This document shows positions 19,966 to 26,432 of a DNA stretch of 64,000 bases, piece after piece. A model generated the notes under the pieces. That model was given only the letters and a program-made list of their open reading frames with translations, was not told the DNA's origin and did not search any database. This DNA comes from Sphingosinicella sp. CPCC 101087 (lineage in GTDB: Bacteria > Pseudomonadota > Alphaproteobacteria > Sphingomonadales > Sphingomonadaceae): assembly GCF_004151485.1 (NCBI RefSeq), contig NZ_SBFF01000003.1, positions 248,001-312,000 on the forward strand, written 5' to 3'. Each line of letters starts with the position of its first letter. Within the stretch, counting starts at the first letter, position 1. The position numbers and the translations under genes are program-made.

Positions 19966-20337
19966 ATGCCGTCGAAGCAGGAAGTCGCCAGCTTCATCCG
20001 CGCCACCTTCAGGTCGGTGTGGGCTCTGGAACTGCTCTGCTTCCTGAGGCAGCATCGGGACCGCAGCCTTACCCACGACGAGATGGTGACCGGGCTCAGG
20101 GGGAGCGATCTGGTGGTCACCCAGAGCGTCGAGGCACTGATCGCGGCTGGCTTGGTCCTGATCGAGTCGGACGGCTCCGCGCGCTATTCTCCCGCCAGCG
20201 AGGATCTCGACGAGTTGGCGGAGCGCGCCGAGGCGCTTTACGGGACGAGCCCCGATGCCGTGCGGCGAATGATCGTGGCCGCTGCCAATCCGGGCATCAC
20301 CGCCTTCGCCGATTCCTTCAAGCTCAGAAAGGATTGA
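19966..20337 (+). CDS. Small winged-helix-like regulatory protein (hypothetical)
   Basis: 123 residues, soluble. The middle reads LTHDEMVTGLRGSDLVVTQSV then EALIAAGLVLIESDGSARYSP, which has the helix-turn-helix plus wing pattern of winged DNA- or protein-binding domains. No named family is recognised. The ATG at 19966 starts just before the first helix; an AGGGAAGGG lies 15 bases upstream. It is divergent from the HAMP-array kinase (226 bp between starts) and leads a three-gene set: its stop is 4 bp before the next gene. It may link the kinase to the two small membrane proteins; that is inference from position. Confidence 0.7.
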   Translation: MPSKQEVASFIRATFRSVWALELLCFLRQHRDRSLTHDEMVTGLRGSDLVVTQSVEALIAAGLVLIESDGSARYSPASEDLDELAERAEALYGTSPDAVRRMIVAAANPGITAFADSFKLRKD

Positions 20338-20341
20338 GGCG

Positions 20342-20614
20342 GTGACGGACTGGTTCCCCGCTCTGGTCTATCTCCTCTGCTTTCTGACGGGCGGCGCCTG
20401 CGCGGTTCTGCTGGCGCGCAATTACTGGCGCACCGGTGCCCGGGTTCTCTTGTGGAGCGCCTTGTGCTTCCTGCTGCTGGCGGGGAACAGTTTCGTGGTC
20501 ATCCTGGACCTCCTGGTCATCAGGACGGTCGACTTCCGGCTCGTGCGGACCTTGTTGTCGCTGGGCGCGGTCGGCGTCCTTCTGTTCGGCTTCATCTGGG
20601 ACCTGGAGGAATGA
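20342..20614 (+). CDS. Small three-helix membrane protein, DUF5985-like (first of a pair)
   Basis: 90 residues, almost all hydrophobic, with about three membrane helices (WFPALVYLLCFLTGGACAVL; VLLWSALCFLLLAGNSFVV; LVRTLLSLGAVGVLLFGFIW). It resembles the DUF5985 family as remembered, whose members often come in adjacent pairs. The GTG at 20342 lies 4 bp after the wHTH gene and the stop overlaps the next ATG (ATGA), so the three should be co-translated. Role unknown. Confidence 0.75.
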   Translation: MTDWFPALVYLLCFLTGGACAVLLARNYWRTGARVLLWSALCFLLLAGNSFVVILDLLVIRTVDFRLVRTLLSLGAVGVLLFGFIWDLEE

Positions 20615-20871
20615 CGTTGTTCGACTTCCTCTCGGGGGCGATCACGATGGGCTTCATCGTGTCGGGCTTGTTCTTCCTGCGCTTCTGGAAGCGGACGCAT
20701 GAAGGCCTGTTCGTCGCGTTCGCGCTCGCCTTCTGGCTTCTCGGCCTCACCCAATGCCTGCTGACCTTCACCGACATCCCGGTGGAGGAGCGCAGCTGGC
20801 TCTACCTGCTCCGCCTCGCTGCTTTCCTGCTCATCCTCGTCTCGATCTGGCGAAAGAACCGCAAGGGATAG
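20611..20871 (+). CDS. Small three-helix membrane protein, DUF5985-like (second of a pair)
   Basis: 86 residues with about three membrane helices (FLSGAITMGFIVSGLFFLRF; LFVAFALAFWLLGLTQCLL; YLLRLAAFLLILVSIW). It shares length, topology and the FxxxFWLLGLxQ-like middle helix with related small proteins, and pairs with the gene before it by an ATGA overlap. The two may form a complex in the inner membrane. Their place opposite the HAMP-array kinase suggests a shared regulatory or sensing job, which is not proven. Confidence 0.75.
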   Translation: MTLFDFLSGAITMGFIVSGLFFLRFWKRTHEGLFVAFALAFWLLGLTQCLLTFTDIPVEERSWLYLLRLAAFLLILVSIWRKNRKG

Positions 20872-20945
20872 CGGTCCCGATCGGAACGTTTGTTGCTCTG
20901 TTCATCCTCTTCGCGTCATGATATAACATTAGCGGGAGGTGCTAT

Positions 20946-21377
20946 ATGCGACGAGATCTTCGTATCCATCCCTTCTCCTCGGCGGGACCGGATCCCGCCC
21001 CCGCAATGAACACGACTCCGCTGATCGACCTGATGTTGGTGTTGCTGGTCATGTTCATTGTCTCGGTCCCGATCGCCACCCATAAGGTGCCGCTCGATGC
21101 TCCCCCGCCGGGGCCCGGCACCGATCGCCCGGTTCATCGCCTCGACATAGACGCGGGCGGCAATCTTTCTTGGAACGGCCTGGCGATAAGCGACGGCCAG
21201 CTCGCGCAACGTCTCGGCGCGATGGCGGCCGACCCGACGATGCCCGAGCTTCATGTCGCTGCGGATGCGGAGACTCGATATGCGCGGGTGGACGCCATCC
21301 TGGCTGAGATCGCCCGCGCCGGCATCGACCGGATGGGGTTGGTCGGCAACGAACGCTTCGCGCGGATGATGGATTGA
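20946..21377 (+). CDS. ExbD/TolR-family protein (orphan)
   Basis: 143 residues with one membrane helix at about 21-42 (TPLIDLMLVLLVMFIV) that carries the Asp needed for proton-driven energy transfer, then a periplasmic domain. This is the ExbD/TolR layout. GGGAGG lies 6 bases before the ATG. ExbB/TolQ, the usual partner, is absent here, so the protein must work with a unit encoded elsewhere, perhaps to energise TonB receptors such as the one at 56384. Confidence 0.9.
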   Translation: MRRDLRIHPFSSAGPDPAPAMNTTPLIDLMLVLLVMFIVSVPIATHKVPLDAPPPGPGTDRPVHRLDIDAGGNLSWNGLAISDGQLAQRLGAMAADPTMPELHVAADAETRYARVDAILAEIARAGIDRMGLVGNERFARMMD

Positions 21378-21380
21378 AGC

Positions 21381-21419
21381 TGAGCGGCCGGTCCCCGCCG
21401 AGGCGGGGCCGGCCTCTCA
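21381..21419. terminator. Hairpin between converging exbD and Arg-rich gene
   Basis: A strong inverted repeat (TGAG, GGCCGG, a one-base bulge, CCCCGC, loop CGAG, then the complements) sits just after the exbD stop and just before the stop of the leftward Arg-rich gene. No clear T run follows on either side, so it may slow transcription from both sides rather than act as a classic intrinsic terminator. Confidence 0.5.
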
Positions 21420-21426
21420 GCCCTTG

Positions 21427-21765
21427 TTACCAGCGATCGCGCCAGCGCCGTCCGTCCCAATAACGATTGTCGTATCGGCCGTACCAGCGTCGGTCGTCGC
21501 GCAGGTCGCGGCGGAACTCGCGACGCGCTTCGCGCAGGTCGCGGCGACAATCGCGCAATTCGCGACGATATTCACGGCGACTGTCGGCGCGCCGCAGGTC
21601 GCGACGGCAGTCGCGCTGGGCTCTGCGAACGTCGCGTCGATATTCGCGATAGTCGCCCCGGTCATAATAGCCGCCGCGCCATTGGGCGCTGGCGCTGCTG
21701 CCTGGAAGGGCAGGAATGGCGAGCAGGCCAGCCGCGGCAACGGCGGCGGTGATGAGGATACGCAT
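21427..21765 (-). CDS. Secreted Arg/Tyr-rich low-complexity protein
   Basis: 112 residues. The first ~27 form a signal peptide (MRILITAAVAAAGLLAIPAL then SSASA). The mature part is about one-third Arg with Tyr, Asp and Trp, in loosely repeated blocks such as RRAQRDCRRDLRRAD and RRELRDCRRDLREAR, ending RYWDGRRWRDRW. The repeated DNA is why several other frames also look open here. No family is recognised. It might bind acidic polymers, metals or envelope material; this is a guess from composition. Confidence 0.7.
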   Translation of the reverse strand: MRILITAAVAAAGLLAIPALPGSSASAQWRGGYYDRGDYREYRRDVRRAQRDCRRDLRRADSRREYRRELRDCRRDLREARREFRRDLRDDRRWYGRYDNRYWDGRRWRDRW

Positions 21766-21883
21766 GGCTTCGACTCCCTCTACACGGGTGAACAACGGAC
21801 ATAAGCTACGCCTCGTTGCATGAACCCAAAGCTACGTTGCGTTCACCTTCCGTTTACCTTCCTGCGTCTCCGAGGCCGATCGA

Positions 21884-22219
21884 TCATCGGCAGCGAATGC
21901 CGCCCCGCTCGATCTCCCGGCCGGCTAGCGCGCCGGCGGCGCCGCCCAGCACTGTGCCGAGGGTGCGCTCGCGTCCGCCATCCAGTTCGCGGCCCAGCAA
22001 TGCGCCTACCGCGGCGCCGACGATCAGGCCCGTTGTTCCGTCGCTGCGGCGGCAGTGGTAACGCCCGTCCTCCCCGCGCCAAACGACATCGCGCGCGCCG
22101 AGCGCACGATCCTTGGCTCGGCGGCCGTGGGCCGGTGCCCATGGCGGCGGATCGGCCAACGCGGGCGCGATTGGAAGGCAAAGTGCGAGCGCGGCGGCGG
22201 CGCAAGCGAAGGTTTTCAT
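21884..22219 (-). CDS. Glycine-zipper 2TM (17 kDa antigen-like) envelope protein
   Basis: 111 residues: a signal peptide of about 22 (MKTFACAAAALALCLPIAPALA), a basic spacer with the stretch YHCRRSDGTTG, then the glycine-zipper pair GLIVGAAVGALLGRELDGG and TLGTVLGGAAGALAGREIE. This pattern is typical of the Rick_17kDa/glycine zipper 2TM family of outer-membrane or periplasmic proteins. The ATG at 22219 is chosen because the signal peptide starts there. Role in the envelope is unknown. Confidence 0.82.
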   Translation of the reverse strand: MKTFACAAAALALCLPIAPALADPPPWAPAHGRRAKDRALGARDVVWRGEDGRYHCRRSDGTTGLIVGAAVGALLGRELDGGRERTLGTVLGGAAGALAGREIERGGIRCR

Positions 22220-22608
22220 CGACACATACTCCTGAACAAGCGGCACTGGATGGTTATCCGGAACGATCCTAGCGCTCCCCGGAGCCGGCGGCAGCCGCCG
22301 CCTGACACCGGCACCGGCTTCCCGTCGCTCGGACGGGTCGGTTCGCCGCGCCCGGTGCCCCCGGAGTCAGATCCGCTCCATTGCGGGCCGAACCCCTTCG
22401 ATCGGCAACGGGCGGATCGTCGCCCTGCCTCTGGCCGGCTCGGAACGCGAAGGCGCATCCTTATTGCCGCGCGCAAACATCCCTCCCCGATTGGGCCAGC
22501 GGCAGGTGCCGGACTGCGGCGCGAGGATTTCAGCCTGGGCGCATACATCTGTGGAAAAGTGGGGATTCCTCTTCGACATCGGCGCCCGCTGTCCTTAGTC
22601 TCCGGCGC
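22220..22608. other. 389 bp gap upstream of scpA, no gene seen
   Basis: Divergent space between the glycine-zipper gene and scpA. A frame open through it on the plus strand joins scpA, but its translation is low in information and starts from no good ribosome site. The promoter for the scpA-scpB-tat run should lie here. In the sphingomonad gene order as remembered, nagZ usually precedes scpA; it is not present. Confidence 0.5.
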
Positions 22609-23385
22609 GTGGATCCTTCCGACGAACCCTTCGAAACGAGTGGCGATCATGCGCCGCCCGCGCGCGAGGGCGAGCGGCTGACGCTCGACCTGGACGGCTG
22701 GGAGGGACCGCTCGACCTCCTCCTCACCCTGGCGCGGGCGCAGAAGGTCGACCTGTCGAAAATCTCCATCCTTGCCTTGGTCGAGCAATATCTCGCCTTC
22801 ATCGCCGATGCGAAGAAGCTCCGGCTCGAGATCGCGGCCGATTATCTCGTGATGGCGGCCTGGCTGGCTTATCTCAAATCCTGCCTGCTGCTGCCCAAGG
22901 ATCCCGAGGTCGAGCCCGGCCCGGAGGAACTCGCACTGCGCCTTCAGCTCAGGCTGCAGCGACTCCAGGCGATGCGCGAGGCGGGGGCAAGGCTGGTCGG
23001 CGGGGATCGACTGGGCCGTGACGTTTTCACCCGCGGCAAGCCGGAGGGGCTGAAGGTCGTGCGCCGCGCCGCCTGGACCACGGACCTTTACGACCTGATC
23101 TCCGCCTATGGCATCGTGCGGGCGCGCAGCGAGCCGACGGTTCACATCGTCGCCCGTCGCCCCGTTATGACGCTGGACGAGGCGATCCATCGGGTGGAGC
23201 GGATGCTTGGACTGCGGATGGAGTGGACGGCGCTCGAAAGCTTCCTCCCTGAGACTCAGGACCCGGAATTCCGTCGGTCGGCGCTCGCGTCGAGCTTCCT
23301 CGCCATGCTCGAGCTGGCACGGCTCGGGAAGGTAGAGCTAGACCAGGCCGACACCTTCTCTCCGCTGTACGTAAGGGCTGCCTGA
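22609..23385 (+). CDS. scpA: Segregation and condensation protein ScpA
   Basis: 258 residues. It is the kleisin that bridges SMC heads in the chromosome condensin, with ScpB. The hallmark begins LDGWEGPLDLLLTLARAQKV followed by DLSKISILALVEQYLAF; the C-terminal winged helix ends near VELDQADTFSPLYV. The start is taken as the GTG at 22609, giving VDPSDEPFETSGDH; the frame extends further up but loses family likeness. The stop overlaps the scpB start by one base (TGATG). Confidence 0.93.
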   Translation: MDPSDEPFETSGDHAPPAREGERLTLDLDGWEGPLDLLLTLARAQKVDLSKISILALVEQYLAFIADAKKLRLEIAADYLVMAAWLAYLKSCLLLPKDPEVEPGPEELALRLQLRLQRLQAMREAGARLVGGDRLGRDVFTRGKPEGLKVVRRAAWTTDLYDLISAYGIVRARSEPTVHIVARRPVMTLDEAIHRVERMLGLRMEWTALESFLPETQDPEFRRSALASSFLAMLELARLGKVELDQADTFSPLYVRAA

Positions 23386-23987
23386 TGAGGGAGCTTTCCG
23401 ATCCGGTGCGCGCCGTCGAGGCCACCCTGTTTGCCGCCGAAGAACCGCTCAGCGTCGACGACATTGCCGCTTATGTCGGAACAAGCGTGGACGTGAAGGC
23501 GGCTCTCGCCGAGCTCGAGGCCCATTATGCCGGACGCGGCATCGAGCTGGTCGAAAGGGGACGGCGCTGGCATTTCCAGACGGCAGCCGATCTTGCCCAC
23601 ATCCTGCGGCGTGAGCGTGAGGAAAGCCGCAAGCTGTCCCGGGCGGCGGTCGAGACGCTGGCCATCATCGCCTATCACGAGCCGGTAAGCCGCGCCGAGA
23701 TAGAGGCGATTCGCGGCGTGCAGATTTCCAAGGGCACGCTCGACGTGCTGATGGAGGCGGGATGGGTCCGGCCGGCCGGCCGGCGCGAGGTTCCGGGCCG
23801 TCCTCTCACGTTCGCGACCACACAGGAATTCCTGTCTCACTTCGGCCTGAAGAGCCGGCGAGATCTTCCCGGGATCGATGATCTCAAGGCAGCGGGCCTG
23901 CTGGACCCGGTCGATACGGCGCTCGAACGCCTCGGACTCGAAGGCGAGGACGAGGCGGAACTGGAAACAGACGGCGAGGACGCCTAG
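23385..23987 (+). CDS. scpB: Segregation and condensation protein ScpB
   Basis: 200 residues with the two winged-helix domains of ScpB. The second carries the conserved ETLAIIAYHEPVSRAEIE followed by IRGVQISKGTLDVLMEAGWV, and GRPLTFATTQEFLSHFGL. The C-terminus is an acidic tail. It forms a dimer that stabilises the SMC-ScpA ring. It overlaps scpA by one base and is followed 201 bp later by the tat genes. Confidence 0.96.
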   Translation: MRELSDPVRAVEATLFAAEEPLSVDDIAAYVGTSVDVKAALAELEAHYAGRGIELVERGRRWHFQTAADLAHILRREREESRKLSRAAVETLAIIAYHEPVSRAEIEAIRGVQISKGTLDVLMEAGWVRPAGRREVPGRPLTFATTQEFLSHFGLKSRRDLPGIDDLKAAGLLDPVDTALERLGLEGEDEAELETDGEDA

Positions 23988-24188
23988 GGTACGGACTCGC
24001 GATCGGCAAGTCCGCCAGCGCCTTGTGGGTCGGCCGGAGAAGGCCGCTGGACGGCGTCGCCTGCTTGCGTGTAACATCCGGCTACGCGCCGGCGCTGCGC
24101 TCCTTGCCGACGGCCTTTCCGGCCGATCACGGCCATTGCCGATTGCGAGTCCGGACCCTAGATTCGCTTCGACATCGGGAGAATTCAC

Positions 24189-24443
24189 ATGGGTGGTTTC
24201 AGCCTCTGGCATTGGCTCATCGTCGGCCTCGTCATCTTGCTTCTGTTCGGCAAGGGACGATTCTCCGACATGATGGGCGATGTCGCCAAGGGCCTAAAGA
24301 GCTTCAAGAAGGGCATGAGCGAGGACGACGAGCCGGCGCCGCGCCGGCTCCCGGACGAGCGCGCGGTCGAGCCCGGGCCGGTCCCGCGGCCGGAGGCACC
24401 GGCCGCCGAGCGGGGCTCCGCCTCCGAAGCCGACCGTCACTAG
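24189..24443 (+). CDS. tatA: Sec-independent translocase subunit TatA
   Basis: 84 residues: one N-terminal helix ([18 protein letters not shown]), the hinge [20 protein letters not shown] with the amphipathic helix, and a charged Pro-rich tail. The GGFSLWHWL start is typical of alphaproteobacterial TatA. It polymerises to form the pore for folded proteins. First of tatA-tatB-tatC; a 34 bp gap leads to tatB. Confidence 0.96.
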   Translation: MGGFSLWHWLIVGLVILLLFGKGRFSDMMGDVAKGLKSFKKGMSEDDEPAPRRLPDERAVEPGPVPRPEAPAAERGSASEADRH

Positions 24444-24477
24444 TCCCGGCTCGGCCTCTTAGTTCCGCGCGGCCAGG

Positions 24478-24885
24478 ATGTTTGGCATCGATTCCGGCGA
24501 GCTGTTGATCATCGCGGTGATCGCCCTGGTGGTGATCGGGCCCAAGGATCTTCCGCGCGCAATGCGTACGATCGGCAATTTCGTCGGCCGGGCGCGTGGC
24601 ATGGCGCGCCACTTCCGTTCCGGCTTCGATGCGATGATGCGCGAGGCGGAACTCGAGGAGATGGAGAAGAAGTGGCGGGCCGACAATGAGCGCATCATGC
24701 GCGAGCATCCGCAGATGCCCGCCGCGGAGAGCGGCGACAGCGGCTGGGGCAAGCCTGCTCCCGAAACCTACGGACCGACCCAGCCGGTGCCGCCCACGCC
24801 TCCGGGCCCGGAGGCCCTGTCGGGCGGGGCATCCCCGACGCCGCCCGGGGCCCGGCCGACTCCCCCTCCCGAGGAGCGGCCATGA
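24478..24885 (+). CDS. tatB: Sec-independent translocase subunit TatB
   Basis: 135 residues. [20 protein letters not shown] followed by [13 protein letters not shown] is the TatB signature (the Glu in the helix and the GPKxLP hinge). A long amphipathic region follows, then a Pro-rich tail ([16 protein letters not shown]). It forms the twin-Arg receptor with TatC. Its stop overlaps the tatC start (ATGA). Confidence 0.96.
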   Translation: MFGIDSGELLIIAVIALVVIGPKDLPRAMRTIGNFVGRARGMARHFRSGFDAMMREAELEEMEKKWRADNERIMREHPQMPAAESGDSGWGKPAPETYGPTQPVPPTPPGPEALSGGASPTPPGARPTPPPEERP

Positions 24886-25670
24886 GCGAGCGCGATCCGG
24901 CCGAGCCGGTTGAGGATGTCGACGCATCCAAGGCGCCGTTGCTCGACCATCTGATCGAGCTGCGACGGCGGCTGTTGTGGAGCTTCGCCGCGGTTGCGGC
25001 TTCGTTCGCCGTCTGCCTCTATTTCGCGCGGCCCATTTTCGGCTTCCTGGTCCAGCCGCTGCTTGCGGCGGGGCAGGATCGGCTGATCTACACCGCCGTG
25101 TTCGAGGCGTTCTTCGTGGAGATCAAGGTCGCGTTCTTCGCGGCGCTGATGCTCTCCTTCCCGTTCGTCGCCAACCAGCTGTGGCAGTTCGTGGCCCCCG
25201 GGCTCTATTCGAAGGAGAAGCGGGCTTTCCTTCCCTTCCTCCTCCTGACTCCCTTTCTTTTCCTGCTTGGGGCCGCGCTCGCTTATTACGTAGCGATGCC
25301 GGTCGCGCTCCATTTCCTGCTGGGCTTCGAGGGCAATATTGCGGGTGTCCAGCAGGACGCTCTCCCGGGGGTTGGTAACTATCTGAGCTTCGTCACGCGC
25401 TTCATCTTCGGATTCGGAGTCGCCTTTCTGCTTCCGGTGCTGCTCATGCTGCTCGAACGGGCCGGTCTGGTCACCCGCAACCAGCTCAAGAGCGGACGGC
25501 GCTATGCGATTGTCGTCGCCTTCGTCATCGCCGCCGTCCTCACCCCGCCGGACGTCATCTCGCAGCTTCTGCTCGCCATCCCGCTGGTGCTGCTCTACGA
25601 AGTCTCGCTCGTCGCGATCTGGTTCACCGAACGCCGGCGCGCACGAGAGGCAGCGAGGCCGCCCGTCTAG
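24882..25670 (+). CDS. tatC: Sec-independent translocase subunit TatC
   Basis: 262 residues with six membrane helices. The N-terminal cytoplasmic motif [15 protein letters not shown], the first-loop [18 protein letters not shown] region with Glu-Ile-Lys, and [11 protein letters not shown] identify TatC, which reads the twin-Arg signal. Overlaps tatB by four bases. The next gene is convergent, with a terminator for that gene in between. Confidence 0.97.
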   Translation: MSERDPAEPVEDVDASKAPLLDHLIELRRRLLWSFAAVAASFAVCLYFARPIFGFLVQPLLAAGQDRLIYTAVFEAFFVEIKVAFFAALMLSFPFVANQLWQFVAPGLYSKEKRAFLPFLLLTPFLFLLGAALAYYVAMPVALHFLLGFEGNIAGVQQDALPGVGNYLSFVTRFIFGFGVAFLLPVLLMLLERAGLVTRNQLKSGRRYAIVVAFVIAAVLTPPDVISQLLLAIPLVLLYEVSLVAIWFTERRRAREAARPPV

Positions 25671-25700
25671 CCGGAGGCCCGCTTTCGCTGGCGGGCCGGT

Positions 25701-25730
25701 ATAAAAAGGGCGCCGCCCGAAGGCGGCGCC
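25701..25730 (-). terminator. Rho-independent terminator of the entericidin-like gene
   Basis: A perfect 9-bp stem GGCGCCGCC / GGCGGCGCC with a 4-base loop (25709-25730). Read on the minus strand it is followed by CTTTTTAT, the U run of an intrinsic terminator. It lies 27 bp past the stop of the lipoprotein gene at 25757. On the plus strand there is no T run, so it may only weakly end the tat operon. Confidence 0.85.
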
Positions 25731-25756
25731 TCGAACTTGTTGCGCGCTTCAGCGGA

Positions 25757-25882
25757 TCAGATCTCTTCGTCGACCTCGTTGGCCACCGATTCGACGTCCT
25801 CGCCGGCGCCGCGAACGGTGTTGCAGGCTGAAAGCACCAGGCCGCTCGATACCGCGACGATCATTAGAAGCTTCTTCACCAT
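25757..25882 (-). CDS. Entericidin-like small lipoprotein
   Basis: 41 residues: MVKKLLMIVAVSSGLVLSAC gives a lipoprotein signal with Cys20, then NTVRGAGEDVESVANEV and an acidic end. This matches the entericidin A/B family (CNTxxGxGxDV). AAGGAG lies 7 bases before the ATG at 25882. A perfect EcfG-type promoter sits about 250 bp upstream on the same strand (26131-26155), which fits the stress control known for entericidins in enteric bacteria. The terminator at 25701 ends the transcript. Confidence 0.88.
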   Translation of the reverse strand: MVKKLLMIVAVSSGLVLSACNTVRGAGEDVESVANEVDEEI

Positions 25883-26240
25883 GACGGCTCTCCTTGGCAG
25901 CCCGGCCACTATCAGGCGGGCTGGACGCGGGTAAAAAGCCCGCCGCATGGCGATTGTTCCGTGGCCGGCAAGTGCCCGCACGCGCCGATGACCAGCGGCG
26001 GATCTAGACGGCGGATGTCGGATAGAAGTTGGGCCCGGAAGCGCTACCGGGGGGGGGGAGGTAAGCGCATCCGGACCCATGTTCTGGATAGCGAGAGCGG
26101 GGGGGCAAAAGGTCACTATCCGAACCCCAAAACGAGATAGCCCGCGAGCGGTTCCGCGCGTCGCCAAATTTTTTTCCGGACCCGCCGATCGTGCAACCGC
26201 GCGCTCCCGCGGCCGGTTGGTGCAGGGAAGGAGACTCTGG
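25883..26240. other. 358 bp intergenic region with G tracts and a stress promoter
   Basis: Divergent space between the entericidin-like lipoprotein and the small acidic protein. It holds a run of ten G (26049-26058), a run of seven G (26099-26105), a run of T (about 26169-26175), and on the minus strand an EcfG-type promoter at 26131-26155. If that promoter is used, the G tracts become C tracts in a roughly 240-base 5' untranslated leader. No convincing reading frame was seen. Confidence 0.6.
26131..26155 (-). promoter_or_regulatory. EcfG-type promoter (GGAAC-N16-CGTT)
   Basis: On the minus strand GGAAC (26155-26151) and CGTT (26134-26131) are 16 bases apart, a perfect match to the alphaproteobacterial general-stress sigma consensus. 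It points toward the entericidin-like gene. The nearest ecfG is 4 kb away in the same locus. Confidence 0.6.
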
Positions 26241-26429
26241 ATGTCGAAGCCGCCCAAGACGCCCCCGCACTCGGACATGGAGGGTGTCGATCAGGACGAG
26301 ATGAGGAATGTGGACGTCGCGAGCGACAAGGGCCAGGATGCTGCCGATCTCGCGCAGGCGCGGAAGGAATCGAAGGGCCGTCCGGAATATAGTCCCGACG
26401 AGCCGAACCCTGACGACCGAAGCCGCTAG
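26241..26429 (+). CDS. Small acidic hydrophilic protein (hypothetical)
   Basis: 62 residues, very hydrophilic and rich in Asp, Glu, Lys and Pro (MSKPPKTPPHSDMEGVDQDE; ARKESKGRPEYSPDEPNPDD), with no hydrophobic core, so it is probably disordered. A good ribosome site (GGGAAGGAG) precedes the ATG. It lies at the edge of the stress locus and ends 3 bp from the convergent sensor kinase gene. A protective stress role would fit but is not shown. Confidence 0.65.
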   Translation: MSKPPKTPPHSDMEGVDQDEMRNVDVASDKGQDAADLAQARKESKGRPEYSPDEPNPDDRSR

Positions 26430-26432
26430 GCC

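Noticed and set aside
15801-20345. A 1,514-codon open frame on the plus strand
   Set aside because: It lies opposite the HAMP-array kinase and copies its 276-bp period. The translation is a mirror of the codon bias of the real gene, without domains.
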